A DNA stretch of 41,082 nt from Gemmatimonadota bacterium (GTDB lineage Bacteria > Gemmatimonadota > Gemmatimonadetes > Longimicrobiales > Gaopeijiaceae), in NCBI GenBank assembly GCA_028873815.1, contig JAPPNN010000051.1:1-41082 (forward strand). The letters are read 5' to 3'. The notes below the pieces were generated by a model. That model saw only the letters and a program-made list of their open reading frames with translations, did no database searches and had not been told where the DNA came from. Positions 24,601 through 33,165 of the stretch are shown one piece after another. A program made the position numbers and the translations under genes. How positions within the stretch are numbered: the first letter of the stretch is position 1; each line of letters opens with the position of its first letter.

Positions 24601-25005
24601 TGGCTGACGCGACTGGTGGAGAACGGTGGGAAGACCGGCGTCGGCAGTCACGGACAGCTGCAGGGACTGGGCTTCCACTGGGAGCTGTGGGCAATGCAGA
24701 GCGGCGACATGGACGAGCACGACGCGCTGCTGGCCGCCACGATCATGGGCGCCGAGGCGATCGGCCTGGGCCGCGACCTGGGGTCCATCGAACCCGGCAA
24801 GCTGGCCGACCTGGTCGTCCTCGACGCCAACCCCCTCGACAACATCCGCAACACCAACACGGTCCATCAGGTGATGATGAACGGAAGGCTCTACGACGGC
24901 GACACCCTCGACGAGGTCTGGCCCAGGCAACGGCCGGCACCCGACGAACCATGGCGCAACACCGCGCCCAATGTCCGCGCCGGGATCCGGGGAGGTGACA
25001 AATGA
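21631..25005 (+). CDS. Exported TolB-propeller/amidohydrolase fusion (copy 1)
   Basis: 1124 residues. A signal peptide ends LAAQGQEPE. Residues about 40-700 are TolB/WD40-like propeller blades with repeated SPDG motifs (DVSPDGQSIVFDMLGDLY, FSPDGERIVFVSDRSGDQN). The C-terminal amidohydrolase (about 705-1110) has the metal pair H761-x-H763 in THAHMW, H900 in GIEHS, H1007 in GSHGQ and the closing GSIEPGKLADLVVLDANPL, as in imidazolonepropionase/prolidase-type enzymes (cd01299-like). Family members hydrolyse cyclic or peptide amide bonds; substrate unknown. The two domains are joined with little linker, unlike copies 2 and 3. The ATG at 21631 has GGAG upstream and fits the signal; the frame is open to 21331. 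The stop overlaps copy 2 as ATGA. Confidence 0.88.
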   Translation: MRLFRCGPWAAALLLLAPLAAQGQEPELDPDRGLPLEPARWARFTTNEGTWISLDVSPDGQSIVFDMLGDLYTMPITGGDATRLTSGMGYDMQPRFSPDGERIVFVSDRSGDQNVWLMPADGGDPSQLSKGVGSAFLSPEWMPDGKYVVVSRARPFQGLEKLWLYHVDGGTGIEMVGGPGGQRMMGAAVDTEGRYIWYAQRNGTWQYNAIFPQFQLWIYDRQSGTRTPMTNRYGSAFRPALSPDGTMLAYGSRDDADTGIRLRDLASGMERWLAYPVQRDDKESTATMDVLPGYSFTPDSDALVMSYGGRIWRVPVDGSDPAEIPFTVEAEIAIGPEVEFEYPIEDTPNFTVKQIRYARTSPDGTRVAFTALDRVYVADLPDGTPTRLTSDEVGEHRPVWSPDGRQVSYVTWDDDTGEGHIRRVSADGGSAVTLTTAPAYYRDLVYSPDGERIVGVRSARRDVQEAVDPFFNTPGSEFIWIPADGGEVTVIGPTAGRRSPHFTEDPDRIYYYGTARTDAIPGSPTPPPVTTALSSARWDDTDRKRHLQVTARADLSAGGVPIGYERSETSDLVMPAEFDDDEPRELIVRLGAGSVEMAPRGDLALAQIGDDLYAVTVPDLGAALPVLDVTKPDSAAVPAWKLNELAVEFPAWGADGRTVHWSLGNALFTYDLDAAAADTAYEAAEVQIEVTAERDIPRGTVVLRGARAITMNGDEIVENADIVVTDNRIVSVSSGPGDVPEGATVIDMAGKTIVPGFVDTHAHMWNLWGLHWARPWIYQANLAYGVTTTRDPQTATTDVLSYEDMVRAGKMVGPRVYSTGPGVFQFDFIKSYDHALDVLTKYSRYYDTKTFKMYMSGNRRQRQWLIMAARELELMPTTEGGLDYRLNMTHAIDGYPGIEHSMPIVPAYGDVVELFATSGTVNSPTLLVSYGGPWAENYFYTREDVFGDEKLTHFTPKRELDTKARRLQTTGPGPGGWFMEDEYAFPKHAAWLTRLVENGGKTGVGSHGQLQGLGFHWELWAMQSGDMDEHDALLAATIMGAEAIGLGRDLGSIEPGKLADLVVLDANPLDNIRNTNTVHQVMMNGRLYDGDTLDEVWPRQRPAPDEPWRNTAPNVRAGIRGGDK

Positions 25006-28000
25006 GCGCCAGAACCTTCCGCTACGCCGCGCCCGCGCTGGGAGTCCGTGGACAAAAGCCCCCCGGCATTCGAGCGGCGATGCATCCGGGCCGGACCGCT
25101 TCGCTCTGCGTTGCTCCTCGGGCCCGTAGCGCTGCTACTGGCCCTTCGTCGCGCCTTGCCGACCCGGCGCCTCGCCGCTCTCGGTGCTCGGGCGGCTTTA
25201 TCCACGGACTCCTGGCCCTCGCCGCCATCGCCTTCACGATCGCCCCACTCGTGGCGCAGCCGCCGAGGCCGGGCGGACCGCGTCAGAACCCGCTGCCGCT
25301 GCGCAACGCGCGCACGGCCGAATTCACCGCCACCGAGGGCACGTGGATCTCGCTCGACGTCAGCCCCGACGGCCAGACGATCGTATTCGACCTCCTCGGC
25401 GACCTCTACACCATGCCGATCACCGGCGGCACGGCATCGCCGCTCCTCACGGGCATGGCCTTCGAAGTGCAGCCGCGCTTCAGCCCCGATGGCGAGTCGG
25501 TAGCCTTCATCTCCGACCGCAGCGGCGGCGACAACCTGTGGACCATGCGGCTCGACAGGACCGACACGACGCAGGTGTCGCGCGGCAACGGCAACCTCTT
25601 CCTGTCGCCCGAGTGGGCACCGGACGGCGAATACATCGTCGTCAGCCGCTCGGGCGGCCTTGGCGGCGCGGCCAACCTGTACATGTACCACGCCGAGCGC
25701 TCGTCCCCCATCACGATCCCCGGGGCCCCCACGTCGCCGATCTTCGCGGCCTTGTTCGGGGGCATCAAGCGCATCGGCGCGGCCTTCAGCCCCGACGGAC
25801 GGCATATCTGGTATGCGCAGTCGTTCGGGGACTGGGAGTACAACGCCCGCCTGCCACGCTACCAGGTGTACCGCTACGACCGCGAAACGGGCACCAGCGC
25901 GGTGATGACCAGCCGGTACGGTTCGGGGATGCGTCCGGCGATCTCGCCCGACGGCGAATGGCTGGTCTACGCGACCCGCTACAACGCCGACACGGGACTC
26001 AGGAAGCGCAACCTGGCGACCGGTGACGAGGAGTGGCTGGCGTATCCGGTCCAGCGTGACGAGCAGGAATCACGCGCTCCCATCGACGTGCATCCGGGCT
26101 ACGCGTTCCTTCCGGACGGCTCGGCGATCGTCGTCTCGTACGGCGGCAAGATCTGGAACGTGCCCATGGACGGGAGCGAGCCCGCCGAGATTCCGTTCGA
26201 GGTCGAAGTCGAACTCGGCATCGGGCCTTCGGTGAAGTTCGACTACCAGATGGACACCACCGCGATGGTCACGGCCAGCCAGATCCGCAGTCCCGTGATA
26301 TCGCCCGACGGCGGCCGCGTCGTGTTCACGGCGTTCGACCGGCTCTGGGTGCGGGATCTGCCCGAGGGCGAGGCGACGCGCCTCACCGACGCGGATGTCG
26401 GCGAATTCCACGCACAGTGGTCACCGGACGGGACCGCGGTCACCTACGTGACCTGGGACGACTCCGACGGCGGCCACATCATGAGGGTCCCCGCGGCGGG
26501 CGGCGCGCCCACGCAACTCACCAGCACCGCGGCCATGTACTACAACGTGGCCTGGTCCCCGGACGGCGAGCGCATCGTCGCGTCGCGCGGTGCGGCCCGC
26601 GACCTGATGGAGGCGTCCGGGATCTTCTTCGGCCCGATGGGCGCCGAGTTCGTCTGGGTCCCCGCAAACGCCGCCGCACCGGCGGCCGCAACGGTCATCT
26701 CACCGACCGGCGCACGCGACGTGGCCCACTTCGCCGCCGACGACCCCGACCGCATCTACGCCTACAGCCCGGTCGAGGGTCTGGTCTCGTTCCGCTGGGA
26801 CGGCACCGACATCAAGCGCCACCTGATGGTGCGCGGACGTCAGGGAATCGCGGGAATCGCCAGTCCGCACCCGGACGAATGGGAGTACCTGCCACGGCGG
26901 GTCTACCCCTGGCGCAGGGCCCCCGACCCGACCGACCCCAACCCGCCGGCCGAGCCCGGATTCGCGCAGCCGGCCGGCCTCATCGTGCTCTCGCCCGAGG
27001 GCGACCGCGCCTTCGTGCAGTTCGGCAACGACATCTACATCGTCGAACTGGCCGAGGTAGGCGCCGCGCCGCCCAACATCCTGCTCACCAACCTGGGGGC
27101 CTCGCCGGTTCCCGTGCGCAAGCTGACCGATGTCGGGGGCGAGTTCCCTTCGTGGGCGCCCGACGGCTCAGCGCTGCACTGGGCGATGGGCAACGTGCTC
27201 TTCACCTACGACGTCGACCATGTCGAGGCCGAAGAGGCGGAGGAAGAGGAGACCGCACACGAGCGCGCTCTGATCCGCGCACGCGCCATGGCGATCACCG
27301 ACACGCTGAGCGACAAGCGAGCCGAGGCCGACAGCCTCAGGAACGCGGACGAGGAGGTGCCCGAGGAGTTGGAGGACGAGGTCACGCGCCTGCAGGCCGA
27401 CTCGGTGCAGGTCGTGGCCGACTCGCTGATGGCGCGCGCCGACTCCATCCGCGAGGCCGCGGAGGAGGTGGCCGCCAAGGCCAGCGCGGTCCGTGAAGGC
27501 GACAAGGAGATCCTCGCCGACACCACCGACACCTACGAGGCGCACGAGCGCAAGATCGAGGTGCAGCTGCCGCGCGACATCCCGCGCGGGGTGGTGGCGC
27601 TCACCGGCGGCCGCATCATCACGATGGCGGACAATCCGTCCGACACCACTGGCGCCCCCCACGTCATCGAAAACGGCGTGGTGCTCGTCACCGACAACAG
27701 GATCGTCGAAGTCGGCGTCGCGGATTCAGTCGAGATTCCCGACAGCGCCAGGGTGATCGACGTCGCCGGCAAGACGCTCGTCCCCGGCTACATCGACATC
27801 CACTACCACTCCATGTGGCTCGTGCCGGAAATCCACCCGCAGGAGGTTTGGCAATATTTGGCAACGCTGTCCTACGGGGTCACCACCACGCGCGACCCGC
27901 AGACGGCCTTCACCGACATCCTCAGCTACACCGACCGCGTCCTGACGGGCGGAATGACCGGTCCGCGGATCTACTCGACCGGCCCCGGCGTCTTCAACGG

Positions 28001-28904
28001 AGAGAACATCCGCGACGCCGACCACGCGAAGACGATCCTGAGGCGGTATTCCGAGTACTACGACACCAAGACGCTCAAGATGTACATGAGCGGGAACCGC
28101 CAGCAGCGTCAGTGGATCATCCAGGCCGCGCGCGAACTCGAGCTGATGCCCACCACCGAGGGCGGGCTCGACTACAAGATCGACATGACGCACGCAATCG
28201 ACGGATATCCGGGGATCGAGCACAACATCCCCATCGCGCCCATGTACTCCGACGTCGTGGAGCTCTTCAAGGAGTCCGAGACCACAAACACCCCCACGCT
28301 CCTGGTCTCATACGGCGGTCCCTTCGGCGAGAACTACTTCTACGCCACCGAGAACGCCCACGACGACCCGAAGCTGAACATGTTCGTGCCGAAGGAGAAC
28401 ATCGACGCGCGGACGCGGCGGCGCGGCTCGGGCTCCGGCGGCAGTCCCGGTCCGGTGGGCTGGTTCCTGGAAGAGGAGCACGTCTTCCCGCGCCACGCCG
28501 AATTCGTGAAGAAGATGCTCGAAGACGATGGCCGCGTGGCGGTTGGAGGCCACGGGCAGATTCAGGGCGTCGGCTTCCACTGGGAACTGTGGGCCATGGC
28601 CGCGGGTGGCGCATCGAACCACGACATGTTGCGGGCGGCGACGATCCTGGGCGCCGAGGCGATTGGGTTCGGCAAGCAGCTCGGGAGCATCGAGAAGGAC
28701 AAGTTCGCCGACATCGTGGTCCTGAACTCGAACCCGCTCGACGACCTTCGCAACACGGTGGACATTCAGTATGTGATGAAGGACGGCCGCCTCTACGACG
28801 GCATGACCCTCGACGAGGTGTACCCCGAGGAGCGCACGCTGGAGCGGAGGAGGCCCGCCGAGGGGGATCCGGGGAGTACGGCAGCCGGAATCCGCGGCAA
28901 CTGA
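25002..28904 (+). CDS. Exported TolB-propeller/amidohydrolase fusion (copy 2) with palindrome-encoded N-terminal insert
   Basis: 1300 residues. Same architecture as copy 1: propeller blades about 100-735 and amidohydrolase about 855-1285, with H934-x-H936 in IHYHSMW, H1074 in GIEHN, H1184 in GGHGQ and GSIEKDKFADIVVLNSNPL. Two features differ. First, residues about 742-850 are a charged, probably coiled-coil linker (EAEEAEEEETAHERALIRAR and following). Second, the first 70 residues contain about 57 codons from a long inverted repeat (25041-25212) placed between an N-terminal MSARTFRYAAPAL and the hydrophobic LALAAIAFTIAPLVAQ. Without it the two parts would form a normal signal peptide. The ATG at 25002 overlaps the previous stop; an internal ATG at 25080 is the only other candidate. 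Export of the current product is uncertain. Confidence 0.85.
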   Translation: MSARTFRYAAPALGVRGQKPPGIRAAMHPGRTASLCVAPRARSAATGPSSRLADPAPRRSRCSGGFIHGLLALAAIAFTIAPLVAQPPRPGGPRQNPLPLRNARTAEFTATEGTWISLDVSPDGQTIVFDLLGDLYTMPITGGTASPLLTGMAFEVQPRFSPDGESVAFISDRSGGDNLWTMRLDRTDTTQVSRGNGNLFLSPEWAPDGEYIVVSRSGGLGGAANLYMYHAERSSPITIPGAPTSPIFAALFGGIKRIGAAFSPDGRHIWYAQSFGDWEYNARLPRYQVYRYDRETGTSAVMTSRYGSGMRPAISPDGEWLVYATRYNADTGLRKRNLATGDEEWLAYPVQRDEQESRAPIDVHPGYAFLPDGSAIVVSYGGKIWNVPMDGSEPAEIPFEVEVELGIGPSVKFDYQMDTTAMVTASQIRSPVISPDGGRVVFTAFDRLWVRDLPEGEATRLTDADVGEFHAQWSPDGTAVTYVTWDDSDGGHIMRVPAAGGAPTQLTSTAAMYYNVAWSPDGERIVASRGAARDLMEASGIFFGPMGAEFVWVPANAAAPAAATVISPTGARDVAHFAADDPDRIYAYSPVEGLVSFRWDGTDIKRHLMVRGRQGIAGIASPHPDEWEYLPRRVYPWRRAPDPTDPNPPAEPGFAQPAGLIVLSPEGDRAFVQFGNDIYIVELAEVGAAPPNILLTNLGASPVPVRKLTDVGGEFPSWAPDGSALHWAMGNVLFTYDVDHVEAEEAEEEETAHERALIRARAMAITDTLSDKRAEADSLRNADEEVPEELEDEVTRLQADSVQVVADSLMARADSIREAAEEVAAKASAVREGDKEILADTTDTYEAHERKIEVQLPRDIPRGVVALTGGRIITMADNPSDTTGAPHVIENGVVLVTDNRIVEVGVADSVEIPDSARVIDVAGKTLVPGYIDIHYHSMWLVPEIHPQEVWQYLATLSYGVTTTRDPQTAFTDILSYTDRVLTGGMTGPRIYSTGPGVFNGENIRDADHAKTILRRYSEYYDTKTLKMYMSGNRQQRQWIIQAARELELMPTTEGGLDYKIDMTHAIDGYPGIEHNIPIAPMYSDVVELFKESETTNTPTLLVSYGGPFGENYFYATENAHDDPKLNMFVPKENIDARTRRRGSGSGGSPGPVGWFLEEEHVFPRHAEFVKKMLEDDGRVAVGGHGQIQGVGFHWELWAMAAGGASNHDMLRAATILGAEAIGFGKQLGSIEKDKFADIVVLNSNPLDDLRNTVDIQYVMKDGRLYDGMTLDEVYPEERTLERRRPAEGDPGSTAAGIRGN
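25041..25212. repeat. Long imperfect palindromic element inserted in coding sequence
   Basis: The ends are inverted copies: GGAGTCCGTGGACAAAAGCC (25041-25060) and its near-complement at 25194-25212, differing by one mismatch and one bulge. Pairing continues inward through CGAG..CGGCGA and CCGGG segments to a centre GGGCC-C-GTAGC-GCT-GCTAC-T-GGCCC at 25120-25144. The right arm is about ten bases shorter. CTG stands on both sides (25038-25040 and 25212-25214), leaving 171 bases, 57 codons, between. It encodes no known domain. It resembles a MITE or REP-like unit tolerated in-frame, like the Rickettsia palindromic elements; that identity is inference. Confidence 0.8.
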
Positions 28905-28920
28905 GCGGCAAAACCGGTCG

Positions 28921-28956
28921 GCCGGCGGTCCGCGCACCTGTGTGCGGGCTGCCGGC
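28921..28956 (+). terminator. Strong hairpin after the plus-strand amidohydrolase operon
   Basis: A stem of about 15-17 bp runs from GCCGGCGGTCCGCGCAC to GTGTGCGGGCTGCCGGC, 16 bases after the stop. Its three non-Watson-Crick positions are G-U pairs in plus-strand RNA but would be C-A mismatches in minus-strand RNA, so it fits the plus operon. No T-tract. A 14-bp perfect palindrome, CTGACGCGCGTCAG, follows at 28965-28978. Confidence 0.55.
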
Positions 28957-28988
28957 CCGGCCCGCTGACGCGCGTCAGGCGGCGCGAC

Positions 28989-29525
28989 CTACGCCTGTGG
29001 CCCGCCCTCCGGGAGCCTGGGCGCGTCGCCGCCGGCGGCCTCGCCCCGGAGCGCACCGGCGCCCCGAGCGCCCTCGGGCAACCGCGCCACCGCCAACGAA
29101 AGTTCCGCCGCGAACTCCTCCGCGACCAGGCGGTCCCCGCGCTTGATCCGCAATGCCAGCTTGGCCGGGTGCTTGAGCTTGAGCCCCTCCTGGCCCGCGA
29201 TCCTCTCGAAGGCGAGAAGGTCCGCGGCCGTGATGATCAGCTTCGGCCCGGCCAGCCTCCACCACCTGCGCTCCGGCACGAACGCACCCGCGACCTTGGC
29301 CAGGGGCATCACGATCTCCCTGACGGGCTCGATTTCCTCGTGCGTCTCGTAGCCGCTGCCCTCCATCGATTCGGTCACCACGGCGACGCGCCACTGAATG
29401 ACCAGCCGGTCCGCCTCCAGCCGCACGAGCCCGTGCGCGGTTTCGGTGGTCGACTCGTATCCTCCGCCGGACGTGTACAGGTCGGAGCTGCGCTTGAGCG
29501 TGAAGGGGACGGCCGCCAGTCCCAT
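28989..29525 (-). CDS. Protein of unknown function at the end of the amidohydrolase operon
   Basis: 178 residues, no signal peptide or membrane segment. It starts FTLKRSSDLYTSGGGYESTTE and then has about eight predicted strands: LVRLEADRLVIQWRV, EIVMPLAKVAGAFVPERRWWR and GPKLIITAADLLAFERI. The order of strands, with a tryptophan-rich turn and a final helix (VAEEFAAELSLAVARL), resembles a PH-like fold, but I recognise no family. The C-terminal 35 residues are Gly/Ala-rich and probably disordered. The ATG shares a base with the amidohydrolase stop (TGATG), so it is translationally coupled. A role linked to the third amidohydrolase is inference from position only. Confidence 0.6.
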   Translation of the reverse strand: MGLAAVPFTLKRSSDLYTSGGGYESTTETAHGLVRLEADRLVIQWRVAVVTESMEGSGYETHEEIEPVREIVMPLAKVAGAFVPERRWWRLAGPKLIITAADLLAFERIAGQEGLKLKHPAKLALRIKRGDRLVAEEFAAELSLAVARLPEGARGAGALRGEAAGGDAPRLPEGGPQA

Positions 29526-32500
29526 CAGCGCCCGCGCTCCTCGCGCACGTCGGGCGGCTCCACCCGCCACCACCACTGCGTCGGCAGCGGCCTCTGCCGC
29601 GGCCAGATCTCGGTGAGCGTGGCCGCCTCGTAGAGCCGGCCGTTCTTCATGACGTAGTCGATGTCGACGGTGTTCTCGAGATCGTCCAGCGGGTTGGACG
29701 CGAGGACCTGCAGGTCGGCGATCTTGCCCGGTTCGATCGACCCGATGTCGCCCGCCAGGCCGATCGCGTCCGCGCTCATGAGCGTCGCCATGCGCAGGGC
29801 GTCGTGGTTGTCCATGCCGCCCGACGCCATCATCCACAGCTCCCAGTGGGTCCCCAATCCCTGCACCTCGCCGTGAGAGCCCAGGCCGGCCTGGCCTCCG
29901 GCCCCCATCCACTTGACAATCTGTTCAGCTTGCATGAAATGTGGATACTGATCGTCGCGGAACCACGTCGTTGTCTTCCACTTGTCGAGCTCGTCGTGGG
30001 GGGTAAAGAAGCGGAGGCGCTCGACCTCGTCCAGGTTGGTGCGTGTCAGGTAGTACTGCCGCCCGGACGGCCCGCCGTAGGCCACCACGAGCGTGGGCGT
30101 GTAGACCATGCCGCTGAACGCGCCGAGCTGCACGACGTCGCGGTAGAAGGGGCTGATCGGCAGCGAATGCTCCAAGCCCGCGTAGCCGTCCTGCGCCAGC
30201 GTCAGGTTCATGGTGAAGTTGGAGCCGCCCTCCGTGGTCGGGGTCAGGCCCTGTTCGCGCGCCGCCATGATCACCCACTGGCGGATCTTGCGGTCGCCCG
30301 CCAGGTACTGCTTGATCGTCTTCGTGTTGTAGTGGTCGCTGTAGCGCCGGAGCACGTCGCGGGCCTCGTCGAAGCTGGAGATCTGGTCGGCGCTGAAGAC
30401 CCCGGGGCCGGTCGAGTAGAGGCGCGGTCCGATGAAGGCGCCGGTCTCCATCAGGTCGAAGTACGCCACCGCGTCCTCCGACGAGGTCTGGGGATCGCGC
30501 TGCGTGGTGACGCCGTACGCCAGCTGCGCGAGGAACTGCGACACCTGGCCACGGTGCACGCCCCAGGCGACCCAGGTGTGCGCGTGGATGTCGACGAGCC
30601 CGGGATAGATCGTCTTGCCGGACATGTCGCGCACGTCGGCGCCGTCGGGGATGGCTACGCTGCCGGCCGCGCCGACCGCGACGATGCGGTTGTCACGCAC
30701 GACGATGTCCCCGCGCGGAATCACCTCGTCGCCCCGCATGGTGATGAGACGTGCGTTGGTGAGGGCGACCACCCCACGCGGCAGGTCCTTCGGCACGGTG
30801 ATCTCTAGGTCGAAGCGCGCGGCTTCGTAGACAGGACCGCCGTCCTCGTCCGGGGCCGCGGCCGAATCGGTGGCTTCCTCGCCGGGCGCATCCGCGGCGT
30901 CGGCGGCCTCCTCTTCGGACGCGTCGGCCTCGTTTTCGGGCGATTCCGCCTCCTCCCGCGCCTCGGCCCGCGCGGCCGCGACCGAATCGGCCACCAGCGA
31001 GTCGCTCAGCGCGATGTCGTGCAGGAAGAAGCTGCGCCCGATCGAGTAGTACGCGGCCGAGCCGTCGGTGGTCCACCCCACGAAGTCGCCGCCGACCTTG
31101 GTGAGGCGCCGCGTCGGCACGGACGAGCGGGCCGCGACCGACACCGTCGGGGCCTCGCCCCCGGTCGGCGGCACCGTGATCGTGAAAACGTTGCGGTTGG
31201 CGCGCACCACCGCGCGCCTGCCGTCCGGCGACAGGACGACCTCGTCGGGCGCGGGACGGCTGCCGGGGCCGGGACGCGCGGGCGCGGTGACCTTGACCAG
31301 CGTGCGGATGTCGGTGCCGTCGTACCGGACCGAGAGCAGGCCGTCCTGACCCGCCCACACGTAGACGCGGTCGGGGTCGGGCCCGGGGTGGGGTGCGTTG
31401 CGCCCCTCCTGCGTGGCGCCCAGGCCTACCCACATGATGCGGCTCGGCTCGCCACCTTCGGCCGGCAGCCACACGTACTCGAGTTCGGCCGCCGGGTGGT
31501 GTCGGCCGAAGTCCTCCAGGGTGCGCATGCGGTGCATCTTCGAGCCGCGCACGGCCAGGATCCGGGAGCCGTCGCCGTTGTACGCGATCCGGTCGAAGAA
31601 CGCGGACGTGGGCGTGAGCCTCTCGGGTTCGCCGTCTCCGTCCGCGCGGACGCGCCAGATGTCGCCGCCAGCCGAGTCGTTCCAGGTCACGTACGCGATG
31701 TGGCGGCCGTCCGGCGACCAGGCCGCCCCGTGCTCCACGTCGGTCGAGGTGGTGAGGCGGCGCGCGTCGGTGATGACCGGGTAGCCCTCGGTCTGGGTGC
31801 CCGCCGCGTCGGGCAGGGGCGCGGTCCAGAGGCGGTCGAGCGCGGAAAAGACGATGTGCGCGCCGTCGGGCGAGGGGCGCGCGCCGCGGATCTGGGAGAC
31901 GGTGAGCAGCGAGTCGTTGATCGGATAGTCAAACTTGACCAGTGGGCCCAGGTCCTGCTGGATGTGGGCCGTGAAGGGGATCTCCGAGGCCTCGCCCGAG
32001 GGCACCTCTACGCGCATGATCTTGCCGCCGTAGAAGGTGATCAGCGCGCTCGAGTCCGGGGTCCAGGCCCCGCCGGGATACACGTCCCGGTCGCGCATGC
32101 CCCCACCCTGCGACTCGTCCCGCTGCACGTCCATCACCAGCCAGCTCTCCTCGCCGGTCTCGAGGTCGAGCAGCTTGAGCGCCTGGCGCGCGTCGTAGCG
32201 GGTCGCGTACACGAGCCAGCGCCCGTCCGGGCTCGGCATGGGCCGGAACGCGCCCTCGTGCTCGTGGGTGCGCACCATGACACGCCCGGTCTCCCGGTCG
32301 AGCATCCCGATCTGGAAGGCGCCGACCTGGCGGGCGGAACTCTGCTCGGCGGCGGCGAAGTGGCCTGGCGGGTCCGGATCGAGGTTGTAGGGATCGCGGG
32401 CCCCGACGGGGAAGCCGCCACCCAGGTTCCCGCGAACGTTCACCCAGACGTACCGCGGATCCGGCCCGAAGGCCGCGCCCGTGTGCGAGGGGGTGCCCCC

Positions 32501-33091
32501 GCCAAAGCCGGGGCCGCCGCCGGGACCTCCATCGGCCCCCTGCCCCGTGATCTGAACCCCCGTGCCCCCGTCCTCGTGCCAGAGCCAGAGCTGCGTGCCC
32601 TTGTTCGCCATCACGTATTCGCCGTCCGGCGTCCACACCGGCGACATGTAGTTGTCGCGCTCGGTGTCGGTGAGCTGGCGCGGGTCGGTTCCGTCCGCAT
32701 TCGCCACCCAGATGTTCTCGGATCCGTCCCGGTCGCTCACGAACACGATCTCGGAGCCGTCGACCGAATAGCGCGGCTGCATATCGTACCCCTGGCCACT
32801 CGTGATGCGGGTGGCCTCTCCGCCGGCGACCGGCATCGTGTACAGGTCACCGAGCAGCTCGAAGACGATCGTCTCTCCGTCCGGCGACAGGTCGACGTCT
32901 ATCCAGGTGCCCTCGTCGGTGGTGAAGTCGAGGGTCCTCGAGGTGATGAGCGGAAGCGAATTCGCCCGGCGCGCGGCCCCTGCGGAACTATCGTTCTGCT
33001 CAACCGTCTGGGCGTCGGCGGGCACCGCGGTCACAGCGAACACCATGGCCGCCAACACCGAAAGCAGCAGGATACTCGGCTGAATCTTCAT
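29525..33091 (-). CDS. Exported TolB-propeller/amidohydrolase fusion (copy 3)
   Basis: 1188 residues. A signal peptide MKIQPSILLLSVLAAMVFAV ends near PADAQ. The propeller part (about 50-690) again begins TDEGTWIDVDLSPDGETIVF, closely matching copies 1 and 2 in this region. An acidic Ala/Glu-rich linker (about 695-755) separates it from the amidohydrolase (about 760-1170), which has H836-x-H838 in IHAHTW, H975 in GLEHS, H1073 in GSHGE and GSIEPGKIADLQVLASNPL. A Gly-rich loop (about 190-205) is unique to this copy. The ATG at 33091 is preceded by GGAAGAG; the frame is open to 33358 without a signal. It lies on the opposite strand from copies 1 and 2, facing them, as third gene of a four-gene operon. 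Confidence 0.88.
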   Translation of the reverse strand: MKIQPSILLLSVLAAMVFAVTAVPADAQTVEQNDSSAGAARRANSLPLITSRTLDFTTDEGTWIDVDLSPDGETIVFELLGDLYTMPVAGGEATRITSGQGYDMQPRYSVDGSEIVFVSDRDGSENIWVANADGTDPRQLTDTERDNYMSPVWTPDGEYVMANKGTQLWLWHEDGGTGVQITGQGADGGPGGGPGFGGGTPSHTGAAFGPDPRYVWVNVRGNLGGGFPVGARDPYNLDPDPPGHFAAAEQSSARQVGAFQIGMLDRETGRVMVRTHEHEGAFRPMPSPDGRWLVYATRYDARQALKLLDLETGEESWLVMDVQRDESQGGGMRDRDVYPGGAWTPDSSALITFYGGKIMRVEVPSGEASEIPFTAHIQQDLGPLVKFDYPINDSLLTVSQIRGARPSPDGAHIVFSALDRLWTAPLPDAAGTQTEGYPVITDARRLTTSTDVEHGAAWSPDGRHIAYVTWNDSAGGDIWRVRADGDGEPERLTPTSAFFDRIAYNGDGSRILAVRGSKMHRMRTLEDFGRHHPAAELEYVWLPAEGGEPSRIMWVGLGATQEGRNAPHPGPDPDRVYVWAGQDGLLSVRYDGTDIRTLVKVTAPARPGPGSRPAPDEVVLSPDGRRAVVRANRNVFTITVPPTGGEAPTVSVAARSSVPTRRLTKVGGDFVGWTTDGSAAYYSIGRSFFLHDIALSDSLVADSVAAARAEAREEAESPENEADASEEEAADAADAPGEEATDSAAAPDEDGGPVYEAARFDLEITVPKDLPRGVVALTNARLITMRGDEVIPRGDIVVRDNRIVAVGAAGSVAIPDGADVRDMSGKTIYPGLVDIHAHTWVAWGVHRGQVSQFLAQLAYGVTTQRDPQTSSEDAVAYFDLMETGAFIGPRLYSTGPGVFSADQISSFDEARDVLRRYSDHYNTKTIKQYLAGDRKIRQWVIMAAREQGLTPTTEGGSNFTMNLTLAQDGYAGLEHSLPISPFYRDVVQLGAFSGMVYTPTLVVAYGGPSGRQYYLTRTNLDEVERLRFFTPHDELDKWKTTTWFRDDQYPHFMQAEQIVKWMGAGGQAGLGSHGEVQGLGTHWELWMMASGGMDNHDALRMATLMSADAIGLAGDIGSIEPGKIADLQVLASNPLDDLENTVDIDYVMKNGRLYEAATLTEIWPRQRPLPTQWWWRVEPPDVREERGR

Positions 33092-33138
33092 CTTCGTCTC
33101 TTCCTTCGTTGTGTTGGTGCGCCCTGCCGTCGTCCCGG

Positions 33139-33155
33139 AAGGCCGCAGCGGCCCT
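33139..33155 (-). terminator. Short GC hairpin between plug-protein and amidohydrolase genes
   Basis: In minus-strand RNA AGGGCCGC and GCGGCCTT pair with one unpaired base between them (more realistically 7 bp with a 3-base loop) in the 74-bp gap. No T-run. It may attenuate or process the mRNA between the second and third genes of the operon. Confidence 0.3.
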
Positions 33156-33165
33156 AGTAGCGCCC

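Noticed and set aside
25048..25503. Alternative frame with a signal-like hydrophobic stretch at the start of the second amidohydrolase
   Set aside because: It does not join the propeller frame and only reads through the palindrome; beyond it the frame has shadow composition.
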